Assembly (NCBI GenBank): GCA_947561585.1
Contig: CANNZV010000273.1
Location: 62,001-126,000, forward strand
Direction: 5' to 3'
From: Caprella mutica
Lineage: Eukaryota; Arthropoda; Malacostraca; Amphipoda; Caprellidae
Length of the DNA: 64,000 nucleotides
Of the stretch, positions 31,931-44,666 are shown in pieces. The number at the start of each line of letters is the position of its first letter. Positions within the stretch are counted from its first letter, which is position 1. The notes beneath the pieces are model-generated. The model was given only the letters and a program-made list of their open reading frames with translations, did not search any database and was not told the DNA's origin. A program made the position numbers and the translations under genes.

Positions 31931-32229
31931 TTCTGCGAAGGTAAATATAACCAAAAAATAATATTTAAAATTCAGCAACTTAATACAGAACTACAGATCA
32001 AGAAAATTTCTACAGATTTTATTATTTTTTAATATATAAATCAAATAAATATAATACCATTAAAATAGGACGTTTACCCCCTTTCTAGTTCACGTCCCTA
32101 ATTGAATTAGGTACGTGAACTAGAAATTTACCAAAAAATAGAATTGAATTAATATGATTATATAATTACATATATAAATATATTTAAAAATATATAAATA
32201 CGAATATAGAAAATTACCAAGACAAGCGT

Positions 32230-32400
32230 TCAAACAGGTCTAGCAGCTTGACACGTGTGTTCTTTAGGTAAGGAATTCATGACATCATTTATGTCGTCAC
32301 TGTTGTTCCGGTGATGTCATGCTTTACCTGAGGAGATAGTGAGGTGTTCCGAGTAGTAGTGTGTAGAGTTGGTCATAGTTATTTGAGGTAGTAATGCTGT
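32230..32400. promoter_or_regulatory. Inverted CRE-like sites
   Basis: AGGTAAGGAATTCATGACATCA and its imperfect inverse, TGATGTCATGCTTTACCT, flank a 22-bp centre at 32265-32330. It could be a promoter with two ATF/CREB half-palindromes or a small MITE. The region is more GC-rich than its flanks. Confidence 0.3.
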
Positions 32401-32583
32401 ACAGTGTACTATCAGGTGAAAAAAAAGTCTCTGAGGTTAATTTCACAAAACAACTTTCAAATATTACAAATTTATCGTCGTGCACCCAGATCAATTATAA
32501 AATATTACATACAGTTCAGTATAGTTTCTTTTTGGAAATGTAAAATTTTGTATACTGTCAAAAAATCATTAAGGAAGTATTTC

Positions 32584-32729
32584 GGGTAAGTTCTGCTTTA
32601 TCGTACGGTACCACATTTTCGATCATGTAAAAAGACATCAAAACCGTTATTTTAATCATTATAAAAAAAATCGTACATGTTAAAAAATGTGGAACCATTG
32701 TAAATATTTGTGGAACTGTCAGATTACTC
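32584..32729. mobile_element. Family A MITE (degraded)
   Basis: Ends GGGTAAGTTCTGC and TACTCTGAACC; inner CACATTTTCGATCATGTAA and a doubled right arm (TGTGGAACC and TGTGGAACTG). A (GA)n tract lies just beyond at 32808-32829. Confidence 0.6.
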
Positions 32730-33022
32730 TGAACCTACTTCAATGATTATAGTTTAAAATGGTATTTAACCATCATGTACATTAATAGCAAAGACCATGC
32801 AACTGAAGAGAGGGAGAGAGAGAGAGAGATATAGGCTCTATCACTTCTCCTATTAATAGAATGCTTCTGAACAAACAAATATATACCTGTTCAAACTTTA
32901 TAACTAGGATTATGAAAAGTTAAAACTAATATTATGCTGCAATGTTTAGTTTCTATTGAAGGTAAAACTAAATTATTTAGTTACTATTAGATACGCGACT
33001 CAAAAAAATGGAGCAAATGACT

Positions 33023-33127
33023 TAGGGTAAGTTACGAATTATCGGTCAGTTTCACATCTTCGGTCATATAAGAAAAAACAATATAACCGAATATGTAGAA
33101 CTGAGCGCTAATTCGTAACTTACCCTA
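33023..33127. mobile_element. Family A MITE, arms only
   Basis: TAGGGTAAGTTACGAATTAT and TAATTCGTAACTTACCCTA form nearly the whole 105-bp element, without the central palindrome. It is bounded by TA on both sides, which fits Tc1/mariner-type insertion. Confidence 0.8.
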
Positions 33128-33778
33128 ATAATTATTTTTCATTTCATTCATTCATTTATTTGTCATATATTGAAGTATTCTTAAGCATTACATCCAATGT
33201 ATGACTACTTGACTGACCCATACACTCCCATACATTCTTGTGATGTTATTAATACGATAGATGCTGCACCTAACACTAACTAATGGTGACATCATCTGAT
33301 AATTACAGTGGTAACTTTCTAAGTAGTACATGAGTTCAATACACTATTTTATAGTACCTTCCTTATCTATTTTTTTATAGTACCCTTATCTTTATTTTTA
33401 TAGTACTCTCCTTTTCTTTTCGATACAATTGCATTATTTAAAGTACTACCTATCAGATGATATTCAATATCAGGTCAAAATACTAAAAAAACATTTAGGT
33501 GTTTTCTGCGCATAACGACAAGTGTGAGAAATGAGTGCTACCTAGCTGATGATGCCTAAATTAGTCTAGGATTAAAAGTATTTAAAAAAAGAGAGATCAT
33601 TAATTCAAAAAAATATAAGCATTCTTATATCAGGTATTATAATACTCTAAAATATAAAATTAAATCCATTTTCATTTAAAAAAATGATTGCATTTTGATA
33701 AAGTTCATGTCCACCAAATATTTGAGTTGCGATAGAAAGTTTGCGCCCATGACCCGAACGTACCTTTAACACCGCTAC
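33128..33778. other. No gene seen
   Basis: AT-rich. A short inverted tract lies around 33280-33450 (CATCTGATA against TATCAGATGATATT), perhaps a decayed MITE. Confidence 0.4.
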
Positions 33779-36700
33779 GAAGATTGACATCATGACTGAG
33801 AAGATTGACATCATACCTAAGAAGATTGACATCATACCTAAGAAGATTGACATCATGACTGAGAAGATTGACATCCTGACTGAGAAGATTGACATCCTGA
33901 CTAATAAGATTGACACCCTGACTAATAAGATTGACATCCTGACTAATAAGATTGACATCCTGACTAATAAGATTGACATCCTGACTAATAAGATTGACAT
34001 CCTGACTAATAAGATTGACATCCTGACTGAGAAGATTGACATCATGACTAATAAGATTGACATCCTGACTAATAAGATTGACATCCTGACTGATAAGATT
34101 GACACCCTGACTGAGAAGATTGACATCATGACTAATAAGATTGACATCCTGACTGAGAAGATTGACATCATGACTAATAAGATTGACATCCTGACTGAGA
34201 AGATTGACATCATGACTAATAAGATTGACATTATGCCTAAGAAGATTGACATCATGACTAAGAAGATTGACATTATGACTAAGAAGATTGACATCATACC
34301 TAAGAAGATTGACATAATACCTAAGAAGATTGACATTATGACCAAGAAGATTGACATTGTGACTAAGAAGATTGAAATCATACCTAAGAAGATTGACATC
34401 ATGCCTAAGAAGATTGACATTATGACTAAGAAGATTGACATCATACCTAAGAAGATTGACATCATACCTAAGAAGATTGACATCATGACTAAGAAGATTG
34501 ACATCATGACTAAGAAGATTGACATCATACCTAAGAAGATTGACATCATACCTAAGAAGATTGACATTATCACCAAGAAGATTGACATTGTGACTAAGAA
34601 GATTGAAATCATACCTAAGAAGATTGACATCATGCCTAAGAAGATTGACATTATGACTAAGAAGATTGACATCATACCTAAGAAGATTGACATCATACCT
34701 AAGAAGATTGACATCATACCTAAGAAGATTGACATCATACCTAAGAAGATTGACATCATACCTAAGAAGATTGACATCATGACTAAGAAGATTGACATCA
34801 TACCTAAGAAGATTGACATCATGACTAAGAAGATTGACATCATGACTAAGAAGATTGACATTATGACCAAAAAGATTGACATCATGACTAAGAAGATTGA
34901 CATCATACCTAAGAAGATTGACATTATGACTAAGAAGATTCAAATCATACCTAAGAAGATTGACATCATGCCTAAGAAGATTGACATTATGACTAAGAAG
35001 ATTGACATCATGACTAAGAAGATTGACATCATACCTAAGAAGATTGACATCATACCTAAGAAGATTGACATCATACCTAAGAAGATTGACATCATGACTA
35101 AGAAGATTGACATCATGACTAAGAAGATTGACATCATGACTAAGAAAATTGACATCATACCTAAGAAGATTGACATCATACCTAAGAAGATTGACATCAT
35201 GACTAAGAAGATTGACATCATACCTAAGAAGATTGACATCATACCTAAGAAGATTGACATCATGACTAAGAAGATTGACATCATGACTAAGAAGATTGAC
35301 ATTATGACCAAAAAGATTGACATCATGACTAAGAAGATTGACATCATACCTAAGAAGATTGACATTATGACTAAGAAGATTCAAATCATACCTAAGAAGA
35401 TTGACATCATGCCTAAGAAGATTGACATTATGACTAAGAAGATTGACATTATGACTAAGAAGATTGACATCATGACTAAGAAGATTGACATCATACCTAA
35501 GAAGATTGACATCATACCTAAGAAGATTGACATCATACCTAAGAAGATTGACATCATGACTAAGAAGATTGACATCATGACTAAGAAGATTGACATCATG
35601 ACTAAGAAAATTGACATCATACCTAAGAAGATTGACATCATACCTAAGGAGATTGACATCATGACTAAGAAGATTGACATCATACCTAAGAAGATTGACA
35701 TCATACCTAAGAAGATTGACATCATGACTAAGAAGATTGATATCATACCTAAGAAGATTGACATTATGACTAAGAAGATTGACATCATACCTAAGAAGAT
35801 TGACATCATACCTAAGAAGATTGACATCATGACTAAGAAGATTGACATCATGCCTAAGAAGATTGACATCATGACTAAGGAGATTGACATTATGACTAAG
35901 AAGATTGACATTATGACTAAAAAGATTGACATCATGACTAAGAAGATTGACATCATACCTAAGAAGATTGACATCATACCTAAGAAGATTGACATCATGA
36001 CTAAGAAGATTGATATCATACCTAAGAAGATTGACATTATGACTAAGAAGATTGACATCATACCTAAGAAGATTGACATCATACCTAAGAAGATTGACAT
36101 CATGACTAAGAAGATTGACATCATGCCTAAGAAGATTGACATCATGACTAAGGAGATTGACATTATGACTAAGAAGATTGATATTATGACTAAGAAGATT
36201 GACATCATGACTGAGAAGATTGACATCATACCTAAGAAAATCGACTTCATGACTAAGAAGATTGACATCATGACTGAGAAGATTGACATCATGACTAAGA
36301 AGATTGACATCATGACTAAGAAGATTGACATCATACCTAAGAAGATTGACATCATACCTAAGAAGATTGACATCATACCTAAGAAGATTGACATCATGAC
36401 TAAGAAGATTAACATCATACCTAAGAAGATTGACATCATGACTAAGAAGATTAACATCATGCCTAAGAAGATTGACATCATGCCTAAGAAGATTGACATC
36501 ATGCCTAAGAAGATTGACATCATGACTAAGGAGATTGACATTATGACTAAGAAGATTGACATTATGACTAAGAAGATTGACATTATGACTAAGGAGATTG
36601 ATATCATACCTAAGAAGATTGACATTATGACTAAGAAGATTGACATCATACCTAAGAAGATTGACATCATGACTGAGAAGATTGACATCATGCCTAAGAA

Positions 36701-37966
36701 GATTGACATCATGACTAAGGAGATTGACATTATGACTAAGAAGATTGACATTATGACTAAAAAGATTGACATCATGACTAAGAAGATTGACATCATACCT
36801 AAGAAGATTGACATCATACCTAAGAAGATTGACATCATGACTAAGAAGATTGATATCATACCTAAGAAGATTGACATTATGACTAAGAAGATTGACATCA
36901 TACCTAAGAAGATTGACATCATACCTAAGAAGATTGACATCATGACTAAGAAGATTGACATCATGCCTAAGAAGATTGACATCATGACTAAGGAGATTGA
37001 CATTATGACTAAGAAGATTGACATTATGACTAAGAAGATTGACATAATGACTGAGAAGATTGACATCATACCTAAGAAAATCGACTTCATGACTAAGAAG
37101 ATTGACATCATGACTGAGAAGATTGACATCATGACTAAGAAGATTGACATCATGACTAAGAAGATTGACATCATACCTAAGAAGATTGACATCATACCTA
37201 AAAAGATTGACATCATACCTAAGAAGATTGACATCATGACTAAGAAGATTAACATCATACCTAAGAAGATTGACATCATGACTAAAAAGATTAACATCAT
37301 GCCTAAGAAGATTGACATCATGCCTAAGAAGATTGACATCATGCCTAAGAAGATTGACATCATGACTAAGGAGATTGACATTATGACTAAGAAGATTGAC
37401 ATTATGACTAAGAAGATTGACATTATGACTAAGGAGATTGACATCATACCTAAGAAGATTGACATTATGACTAAGAAGATTGACATCATACCTAAGAAGA
37501 TTGACATCATGACTGAGAAGATTGACATCATACCTAAGAAGATTGACTTCATTCCTAAGAAGATTGACACCATGACTAAGGAGATTGACATTATGACTAA
37601 GAAGATTGACATCATACCTAAGGAGATTGACATCATGACTAAGAAGATTAAAATCATGCCTAAGAAGATTGACATTATACCTAAGAAGATTGACATCATG
37701 ACTGAGTAGATTGACATCATACCTAAGAAGATTGACTTCATTCCTAAGAAGATTGACTTCATTCCTAAGAAGATTGACATTATACCTAAGAAGATTGACA
37801 TCATGACTAAGAAGATTGACTTCATACCTAAGAAGATTGACATCATACCTAAGAAGATTGACTTCATACCTAAGAAGATTGACTTCATTCCTAAGAAGAT
37901 TGACTTCATTCCTAAGAAGATTGACTTCATTCCTAAGAAGATTGACTTCATTCCTAGGAAGATTAA
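33779..37966 (+). repeat. 4.2-kb minisatellite of a 21-bp unit (about 199 copies)
   Basis: Two main unit variants are AAGATTGACATCATGACTAAG and the form with ATACCTAAG; the 5' end has an ACTAAT/ACTGAG sub-family and the 3' end a TTCATTCCT sub-family. Rare variants recur at multiples of 21 bp: 231, 273, 441 and 840 bp (35.34-36.18 kb repeats at 36.18-37.02 kb), showing nested block duplications. Since 21 is divisible by three and the unit has no stop in several frames, ORFs up to 1305 codons (+) and 864 codons (-) run through it. The plus frame would encode a heptad (IDIMTKK/IDIIPKK). No start codon or splice site outside the array supports translation. Confidence 0.95.
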
Positions 37967-38590
37967 TAGTACCATATGGGCTGCATACTAAAGAAGGATG
38001 ACATCACATCTAATAATTATGGATACAGAAATTATAATGTATACCTGTATAGTTTATTCCATTAACAGTATATGCAATATCATATCTAAATCCAATAACT
38101 GTAAGTTTCGATTCAGAAATGTTGTTTAATTTAATTACATTTTAAACATGAATGAAATAGCTAGTGCTTTTAACTTTGTAAAAAAAAACAATAAATAACT
38201 TCGTGGTCCCGGCGTATGACACGCCCTTTCAGTCGCACCTTATAGCAACGTTAGAAGAAATTAAAATGTCCAACTTGTTCCATCATAACTACATTTCAAT
38301 TAAATAATTTAGAGACAATATAAGACTATTTTCTTAAACTATAGAGCAATCATTGTCTGTTATTTACCTAATTACATGGATAACCAACCTGTAGGATTAT
38401 AATAGGACGCCTTTATATCCTGCAATCTACGATGTTCCATATGGACAATTTTTACGTGAATGGGTAATTCACATATGACTTAGAATTTAGTTTAAAGTTG
38501 ATTGTTGATATATAATATACTTCTAATTATCAAATTTTATTTAGTATTTCAACTGACAATAGCGTTATATATTACGCATATCGATTCCTC
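37967..38590. other. AT-rich stretch without a gene
   Basis: A short GC-richer patch is at 38203-38250 (GGTCCCGGCGTATGACACGC). No further structure was recognised. Confidence 0.4.
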
Positions 38591-38598
38591 TTTCACAG

Positions 38599-38766
38599 AT
38601 GGCGCTGTTATTCGCCAGCAGACTATTTTTTCGCTCCGAGTCACCACAAATTCTCAATGAACCTTTCAGTTGTAAACAATCTGGCGTGTGGGAAGGTGTG
38701 TGGCCAAAGCCTCCTCTAAACGCAACACAAAATGACATTGGCTTCTTGCGTTCTCAACCGTTGTGA
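38599..38766 (+). CDS. Small ORF of 55 codons, unknown
   Basis: ATG in CACAGATGGCGCTG opens MALLFASRLFFRSESPQILN and stops at TGA 38764-38766. The start is short, hydrophobic and arginine-bearing, as in mitochondrial leaders. The segment 38600-38760 is clearly richer in G+C than its flanks. It could also be a promoter/5' UTR patch; a pyrimidine tract with CACAG directly before ATG would also fit a 3' splice site. Confidence 0.3.
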   Translation: MALLFASRLFFRSESPQILNEPFSCKQSGVWEGVWPKPPLNATQNDIGFLRSQPL

Positions 38767-39272
38767 CAATGTGCTCTAATATAATGTTTTGAAACTATGT
38801 TTCATATAATCGGTATATTATTAGGTAGCTTCTAATGGAATAATAGCTGTAAATTAATATTATTTCATACATTCCACGGATGGTTGCGTCCCGCAGAAAT
38901 GCAAGCAAAGTTCGTGAGTGGAATAATAGGTTCATATTGCGCGACTCTGTCATATGTAACTCGCTCCAAAATCTTATCACCGGATGTTTCGTAACATACA
39001 GCGAAAGATACTTAATGAATATTGTTGTTAAATTAACACACTAACTTTGTGTTGTTTTCATGTTTTTAGCGCCAAAAAGTTTAATTTGAATATATTTCAA
39101 CAGAGAAAAAAGTTTGATTACCTAATTAATTTATAAGCAACCTCAATTAAAGTATGCAATTAATTTTTGAACTCGTCATGTTAATGACTCTAGCGGTTAA
39201 ACCCAACGATGGGGTTAAAGTTCAGCACCGTATATATATGGTTATGGACTTACGGTACCTAATCCCACTCAC

Positions 39273-39439
39273 TAGGCTAAGTTACGAGTTATCGAACGGT
39301 TCCACATTTTCGTATTTTTATTTGTATCAATCTGATCAAACCTGCATGTATCCTGGATACGATAGGCTAATGTAATTTTTCTTATACCTAAGTATGATCG
39401 AAAATTTGGAACTGTGCGATAACTCAGAACTCACCCTAG
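39273..39439. mobile_element. Family A MITE
   Basis: Left TAGGCTAAGTTACGAGTTAT, right CGATAACTCAGAACTCACCC, core CCTGCATGTATCCTGGATAC. Confidence 0.7.
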
Positions 39440-39588
39440 TTATTCGCTTTAACATTTCGTTTATTTCATTTATTCAAACATGAGTAGGTACTCACACTTG
39501 TTACTCATTACATCAGTACTGTAATTAGCCTCTCTTATAAGTTATATTCTATTAAATATTATGTTAAACACATTTGCTATCTACCGAG

Positions 39589-40506
39589 TGTGATGTACTA
39601 TCAGAGAAATTAGTAGAGACTATTTTCTCTGATAGTACATCATCACAGTGACTCTTTTCTCTGATAGTACATCATCACAGTGACTCTTTTCTCTGATAGT
39701 ACATCATCACAGTGACTCTTTTCTCTGATAGTACATCATCACAGTGACTCTTTTCTCTGATAGTACATCATCACAGTAACTCTTTTCTCTGATAGTACAT
39801 CATCACAGTGACTCTTTTCTCTGATAGTACATCATCACAGTGACTCTTTTCTCTGATAGTACATCATCACAGTGACTCTTTTCTCTGATAGTACATCATC
39901 ACAGTAACTCTTTTCTCTGATAGTACATCATCACAGTGACTGTTTTCTCTGATAGTACATCATCACAGTGACTCTTTTCTCTGATAGTACATCATCACAG
40001 TGACTCTTTTCTCTGATAGTACATCATCACAGTGACTCTTTTCTCTGATAGTACATCATTACAGTGACTCTTTTCTCTGATAGTACATCATCACAGTGAC
40101 TCTTTTCTCTGATAGTACATCATCACAGTGACTCTTTTCTCTGATAGTACATCATCACAGTAACTCTTTTCTCTGATAGTACATCATCACAGTGACTCTT
40201 TTCTCTGATAGTACATCATCACAGTGACTCTTTTCTCTGATAGTACATCATCACAGTGACTCTTTTCTCTGATAGTACATCATCACAGTGACTCTTTTCC
40301 CTGATAGTACATCATCACAGTAACTCTTTTCTCTGATAGTACATCATCACAGTGACTCTTTTCTCTGATAGTACATCGTCACAGTGACTCTTTTCTCTGA
40401 TAGTACATCATCACAGTGACTCTTTTCTCTGATAGTACATCGTCACAGTGACTCTTTTCTCTGATAGTACATCATCACAGTAACTCTTTTCTCTGATAGT
40501 ACATCA
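39589..40506 (+). repeat. 32-bp minisatellite (about 28 copies) with an inverted seed
   Basis: The unit is TCTCTGATAGTACATCATCA plus CAGTGACTCTTT. The first 20 bp (TGATGTACTATCAGAGAAA at 39591) are an inverted copy of the unit, so the array starts at a hairpin. The variant AGTAACTC recurs at spacings that are multiples of 32 (128, 256, 160, 160). Confidence 0.93.
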
Positions 40507-40675
40507 GGTTATTAGTAACATGACTGTTTAATTTTCTGATCGATGGCTTGTCGACAATGTATCACCATTTCAAAGTGCATGCTATCATTGCTATGTCTAT
40601 TGGAGTACCTAACACTATAACACGGAGCTACTTAATACATCACTAACTTACTAAGTGCACTTGATATTACTCCTA

Positions 40676-40880
40676 TAGGGTAAGTTTCGAATTATCGGTC
40701 AGTTCCACATCATCGACCATATAAGAAAAAACGGTATAAAAATAATTATTTATTTTAATTGGTATCCATGATACCTGCAGGTATCTTGGATACATATATA
40801 TATATTAAATAATTATTATATCACTTATTCTTATATGACCGAAGATGTGGAACTGACCGATAATTCGTAACTTACCCTAT
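40676..40880. mobile_element. Family A MITE, well preserved
   Basis: TAGGGTAAGTTTCGAATTAT and ATAATTCGTAACTTACCCTA ends; core GGTATCCATGATACCTGCAG. Confidence 0.85.
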
Positions 40881-41110
40881 GTAGGGTAACTTACGATTAT
40901 AATATCAAATTATTAATATACAATAAGATAATAAGGTATAATAATAACTTTCTTATTCATGAAACTATTTCATTTTCGTGACTAAAGGAAAGGAAGAGAT
41001 GTTTGAGAAACTTTTTCTGCTGACTCATTCTCTTTAATAATAACACCGTTATTACTGGTAAATAAACTGTGAACTCTTCTACTAGACTTCGGTCCTGATT
41101 AGCGGACGGC

Positions 41111-41279
41111 TAGGGTAAGTTCCGAGTTATCGGTCAGTTCCACATGTTCGGTCATATAAGAAGAAACTATGTAATAAAAATTGTTTTACTCAACCAATTC
41201 TACTGAAATAATTATTATTATATAGTTTTTTATATGTCCGAAGATGTGGAACTGACCGATAATTCGGAACTTACCCTAA
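41111..41279. mobile_element. Family A MITE, well preserved, no core palindrome
   Basis: TAGGGTAAGTTCCGAGTTAT and AATTCGGAACTTACCCTA ends with a short AT-rich centre. Confidence 0.82.
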
Positions 41280-41669
41280 TGGTTATTTTTTCGCGTATAT
41301 TAGGCTTATTTTGTTGTTAATACTGAAGATAATTACATACTCTGAGTCTATAGACTATATACCATTGATATAAGTTTATTATTTTCATTAACGACATATC
41401 TCAAAAATTCATTTTTCTCTAGATGGGTTCTTAATTTTTGTCATCTGTTTAAATTAATCGTATTGTCATTAATTGAGTTAAAATGAACTTTTTTGGGATA
41501 AAAAAAGGTTATTGAAGTTAATTAGCGACACAAACAAACTTATTATTATCATTTCTAGTTTTAAAAAGTGTATATAATCAGTTTAATAATATATCAATTT
41601 GAAAGTTTTATCTCCTTTTTTATTATATCCAGTATTATTTCTAGAGCAACAGGTTATAACTGAGAAAGT

Positions 41670-41830
41670 GTGAACTATAGCTATAGTGTGTAATAAGGTT
41701 ATAGTCTTTATAGGACGTGTTTGGCGCTATTCCCACACACTGGCCTATAAACTATAAACCTATAACTATAGGTTTATACTATAAACCTATAACTATAGTG
41801 ACAGTAATTCTTAACAATAACACGTATAGC
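41670..41830. repeat. TATAG-rich inverted/tandem cluster
   Basis: CTATAACTATAGG, GGTTTATACTATAAACC and related short inverted units. It resembles the building block of the array at 60 kb (ACTATAG). Confidence 0.5.
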
Positions 41831-42236
41831 TATTTGTTACAATGAAGACATAACACCCCGGGTGTTATGTCTGCGACTGTGGAAAATTTGTCACGAGCTC
41901 ACAAAATCACTCATTCAATACAATTTCGTAATTCAGTTTCCTACCCTCTGAAGTAAAACTGTTCATTATTATAAGAACCAACTTTAGTATATGCAAACAA
42001 CTTCAAAATTATCTTAATTTCATACTAATATATGAATATTATACTAGCAAAATTCTGCTTACTAGAAATGTTAGTGAATGCACCAGGTAGCCTGTTAAAG
42101 CTTGTTAGCAACAACAATCAGAAGGTGTTCTTAGGCTGTATATTGGGTCGCTCCAACAATATACTACCCAATGAATGTACATTTTTTATTATCTTTAACT
42201 GAATTTAACTGGAAATTCCAACATCTTATAATAGCT

Positions 42237-42438
42237 AGGGGTTAAATCCGAGTTATCGTACGGTTCCACATTTTCGGTCACATAAGAAACAAACATTTTC
42301 ATTTTTATTCAACATTTTTACTTTTATATAAACAGGTAGCTATCATGGGTAGGTACCAATAGAACAATAAGATATAAAAATTTTTTTATATTACGTGTCC
42401 GACATTGTGGAACCGTCCGATAATCGGAACTTACCTTA
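42237..42438. mobile_element. Family A MITE (diverged)
   Basis: Left AAATCCGAGTTATCGTACGG, right CCGATAATCGGAACTTACC, core TATCATGGGTAGGTACC. Confidence 0.7.
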
Positions 42439-42649
42439 TGTATAATGCAAGTAACATGCATTAGTACTACTCCTTTCTATATTCCTAACTGCACATAACG
42501 TACAGCACATATCATTTTAATAACTCTATGTACATGTTCATATATCCTTCAATGATAAATAATAATAACAGTTTCCTTCAAATTGTGAATAATGTCTAGA
42601 CTTTATTAGTTCATTTTGTTGATATCTTTGTTACTCTTGCTTACGATAT

Positions 42650-42745
42650 TACTTTTTGAATGTATTTAATTTCCTTTTGACGTGAGCGATATAGTCAACG
42701 ATATGACTGAAGCAGACGTTAAACTCGTAATAAAATTAAATTGAA
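42650..42745 (+). repeat. Family K repeat, 3' end
   Basis: TTTCCTTTTGACGTGAGCGA followed by GAAGCAGACGTTAAACTCG. Confidence 0.6.
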
Positions 42746-43148
42746 ATTTTATCTCCAGTGTTCCATCATCACTGCGATAGTAAAATACCCCAAATAATAT
42801 TAATTTTCTTTAGTATGCTATCTATGTGTTTATTATTTATCTAACTTTACGTATCATAAATCATTCAATCCATCCCAGTGACACTTTACGGTTACACAGA
42901 AAAGCATTAGCATTATTCGCTTGTTAAGCACTTGTTATTGAGCTTGTACTTGTCCGTAAGCATGTACTTGTTATTCTCTGTCACATTTAACACACTCATC
43001 TATCCTGAAGTTTCATGTGATTACATGTGTCGTTACTTTTTAAATCTGTATTTAGGGATCGTAACTATTTACCGTTTTTCAGTATATGAGTCTTGGTGTT
43101 TGAGAATAATTTTTAATACTTGTATAGCGGTATCGCATGGACATTGTC

Positions 43149-43450
43149 ACTGACTGGTGGTAGGTGGCTTTGTTCTTAGAGTAGCTTTTCTGTATTCATG
43201 AGCCGTGTCACAGACTGGTGGTAGGTTACTTTGCTCTTAGAGTAGCTTTTCTGTATCCATGAACAAGGTATCGACTGATGGTAGGTGACCTTACTCATGG
43301 AGTAGCTTTTCTGTATCCATGAGCATTGCCACAGACTGGTGGTAGATGACTTTGTTCATGGAGCCACTTTCTTTTCTGACTGCTTCTTACGAGTCCCTTG
43401 TAGTTATTTCCTTTTACCCTCAGCGATATTAGCTTCCGCTAAACCATTCA
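43149..43450 (+). repeat. Family K repeat with internal 60-bp tandem duplication
   Basis: Four units of about 60 bp, each with GACTGGTGGTAGGT, GAGTAGCTTTTCTGTA and CATGAGC, expand one segment of the family K consensus, followed by its normal GGAGCCACTTTC and CCCTTGTAGTTATTTCC. Confidence 0.65.
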
Positions 43451-43783
43451 TAAAACTAATTCAATTTTCATATATCATATCAATAGGTGATATTACATAA
43501 TTCAGCATAGTTAACTGTATTTGTCTTTTAGAACTGTCCTGTGTATAATTTTATGTTAACTTCATTTATCAGCCTTTAATCCGATTTATTCATTTAATCT
43601 CTAAATGCAAGTCATGTTAATCAGACTTTTAATCTTCCACAGTGAAGTAAACTGCATTTACTCTGGAAATAACACAGTAATGCATAAGTAGCGCGTACAC
43701 TAGCAGTGTATAACCTACCCACTTTACCTAATGAAAAAATTGCTTATTTACGTCTGTGATAAACAATTGAAAATAGTCAATGC

Positions 43784-43974
43784 TGGGGTAAGTTCCTAGT
43801 TATTGGACGGTTCTATATTTTCGGAAACGTAAGTAAAAATATTTAATCATTATTCAATTTTAGTTTAATTGCCAGTTATCATGGATTCCAACTAAAATTA
43901 AGTAATAATTATATGTTTATTTCTTACATGTGTCCGAAAATGTGGAACTGTCCGTTAGCTCGGAACTTACCCTA
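43784..43974. mobile_element. Family A MITE
   Basis: Left GGGGTAAGTTCCTAGTTATT, right GCTCGGAACTTACCCTAG, core CAGTTATCATGGATTCC. Confidence 0.75.
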
Positions 43975-44044
43975 GCCTGCTGAAAGATTTTTAACACATA
44001 AGTTGCCTAATTCACTGGTAACTCGTTTTAATTAACCCGTAACT

Positions 44045-44165
44045 CTTGGTGACTCATTTTAATTTTATTCTCTCCTTGTAGAGCATCTTATAGAGTACCT
44101 CCTTGCACTCAGTAGCTTTTTTGCATCCATGAACCGTATCACCATATGGTTATTTGATGACTTTG
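44045..44165 (+). repeat. Family K repeat fragment
   Basis: GTAGCTTTTTTGCATCCATG and GACTTTGTTCATGGAG. Confidence 0.45.
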
Positions 44166-44278
44166 TTCATGGAGATACACAGTATTTTATTGGATGGTAG
44201 TTTTGAAACCAATATAATACTAAAGACACAGGAATAAAAGCCTTCATAATTTAATGATTGCCAAATTATTACTCTATA

Positions 44279-44487
44279 CAGTTTAACTCCTCTATAATGA
44301 ATGTGGAGTCCTGAGTAAGGAGTTACCCTCTATAGTGAACAACATTTGTTTTAGTCTGCCATGAATGGTCATCAGTTTTTTAAAAACTAATTGCCATTTC
44401 ATGGCAGACTAAAGAAAATATGTTCACTATACAGGTTAGTTCTCTTACTCAGGACTCTATATTCACTATAGAGGAGTTCTACTGTAC
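44279..44487. mobile_element. MITE, family F, copy 2 (reference copy)
   Basis: Inverted arms of about 95 bp begin AACTCCTCTATAATGAA and end TTCACTATAGAGGAGTTCTA; inner TTAGTCTGCCATGAATGG. It lacks the tandem array found at 437-705, so it shows the state before amplification. Confidence 0.82.
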
Positions 44488-44666
44488 TAAATGCAGTAGC
44501 ATATTTTTCCGCTAGGATGTTTTATTTTTGTGAGCAAAGTACATCCCTGCCATAGCCAAATATGTCAGCCACTGTCGTGACAGTTACAATATTCAGCCTT
44601 CAGAATATTCTAACGAAGTCAATCTCCATATTTGCTGAATGAGAGAATTCTCCAAAAAATAGCATA

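Larger units (their letters stand above)
30786..32130. mobile_element. Family C element with two nested insertions
   Basis: Terminal hairpins lie at 30790-30835, 31212-31265 and 32085-32125 (arms TAGTTCGCGTCCC, CTAGTTCACGTTCC, CTAGTTCACGTCCC). Between hairpins one and two a family M MITE is inserted (30838-31200). Between the second hairpin and the right end a family D element is inserted (31387-31930). Comparison with 2066-2432 gives the uninterrupted order. Confidence 0.7.

Noticed and set aside
33647..37975. ORFs of 425, 559, 864 and 1305 codons taken as genes
   Set aside because: They lie in a 21-bp tandem array, are open on both strands and in several frames, and have no start or splice signals outside the array. 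Unit length divisible by three explains them.
39589..40506. CRISPR array
   Set aside because: Direct repeats with no unique spacers between them; the window is eukaryotic with spliced genes. The same holds for the other arrays.
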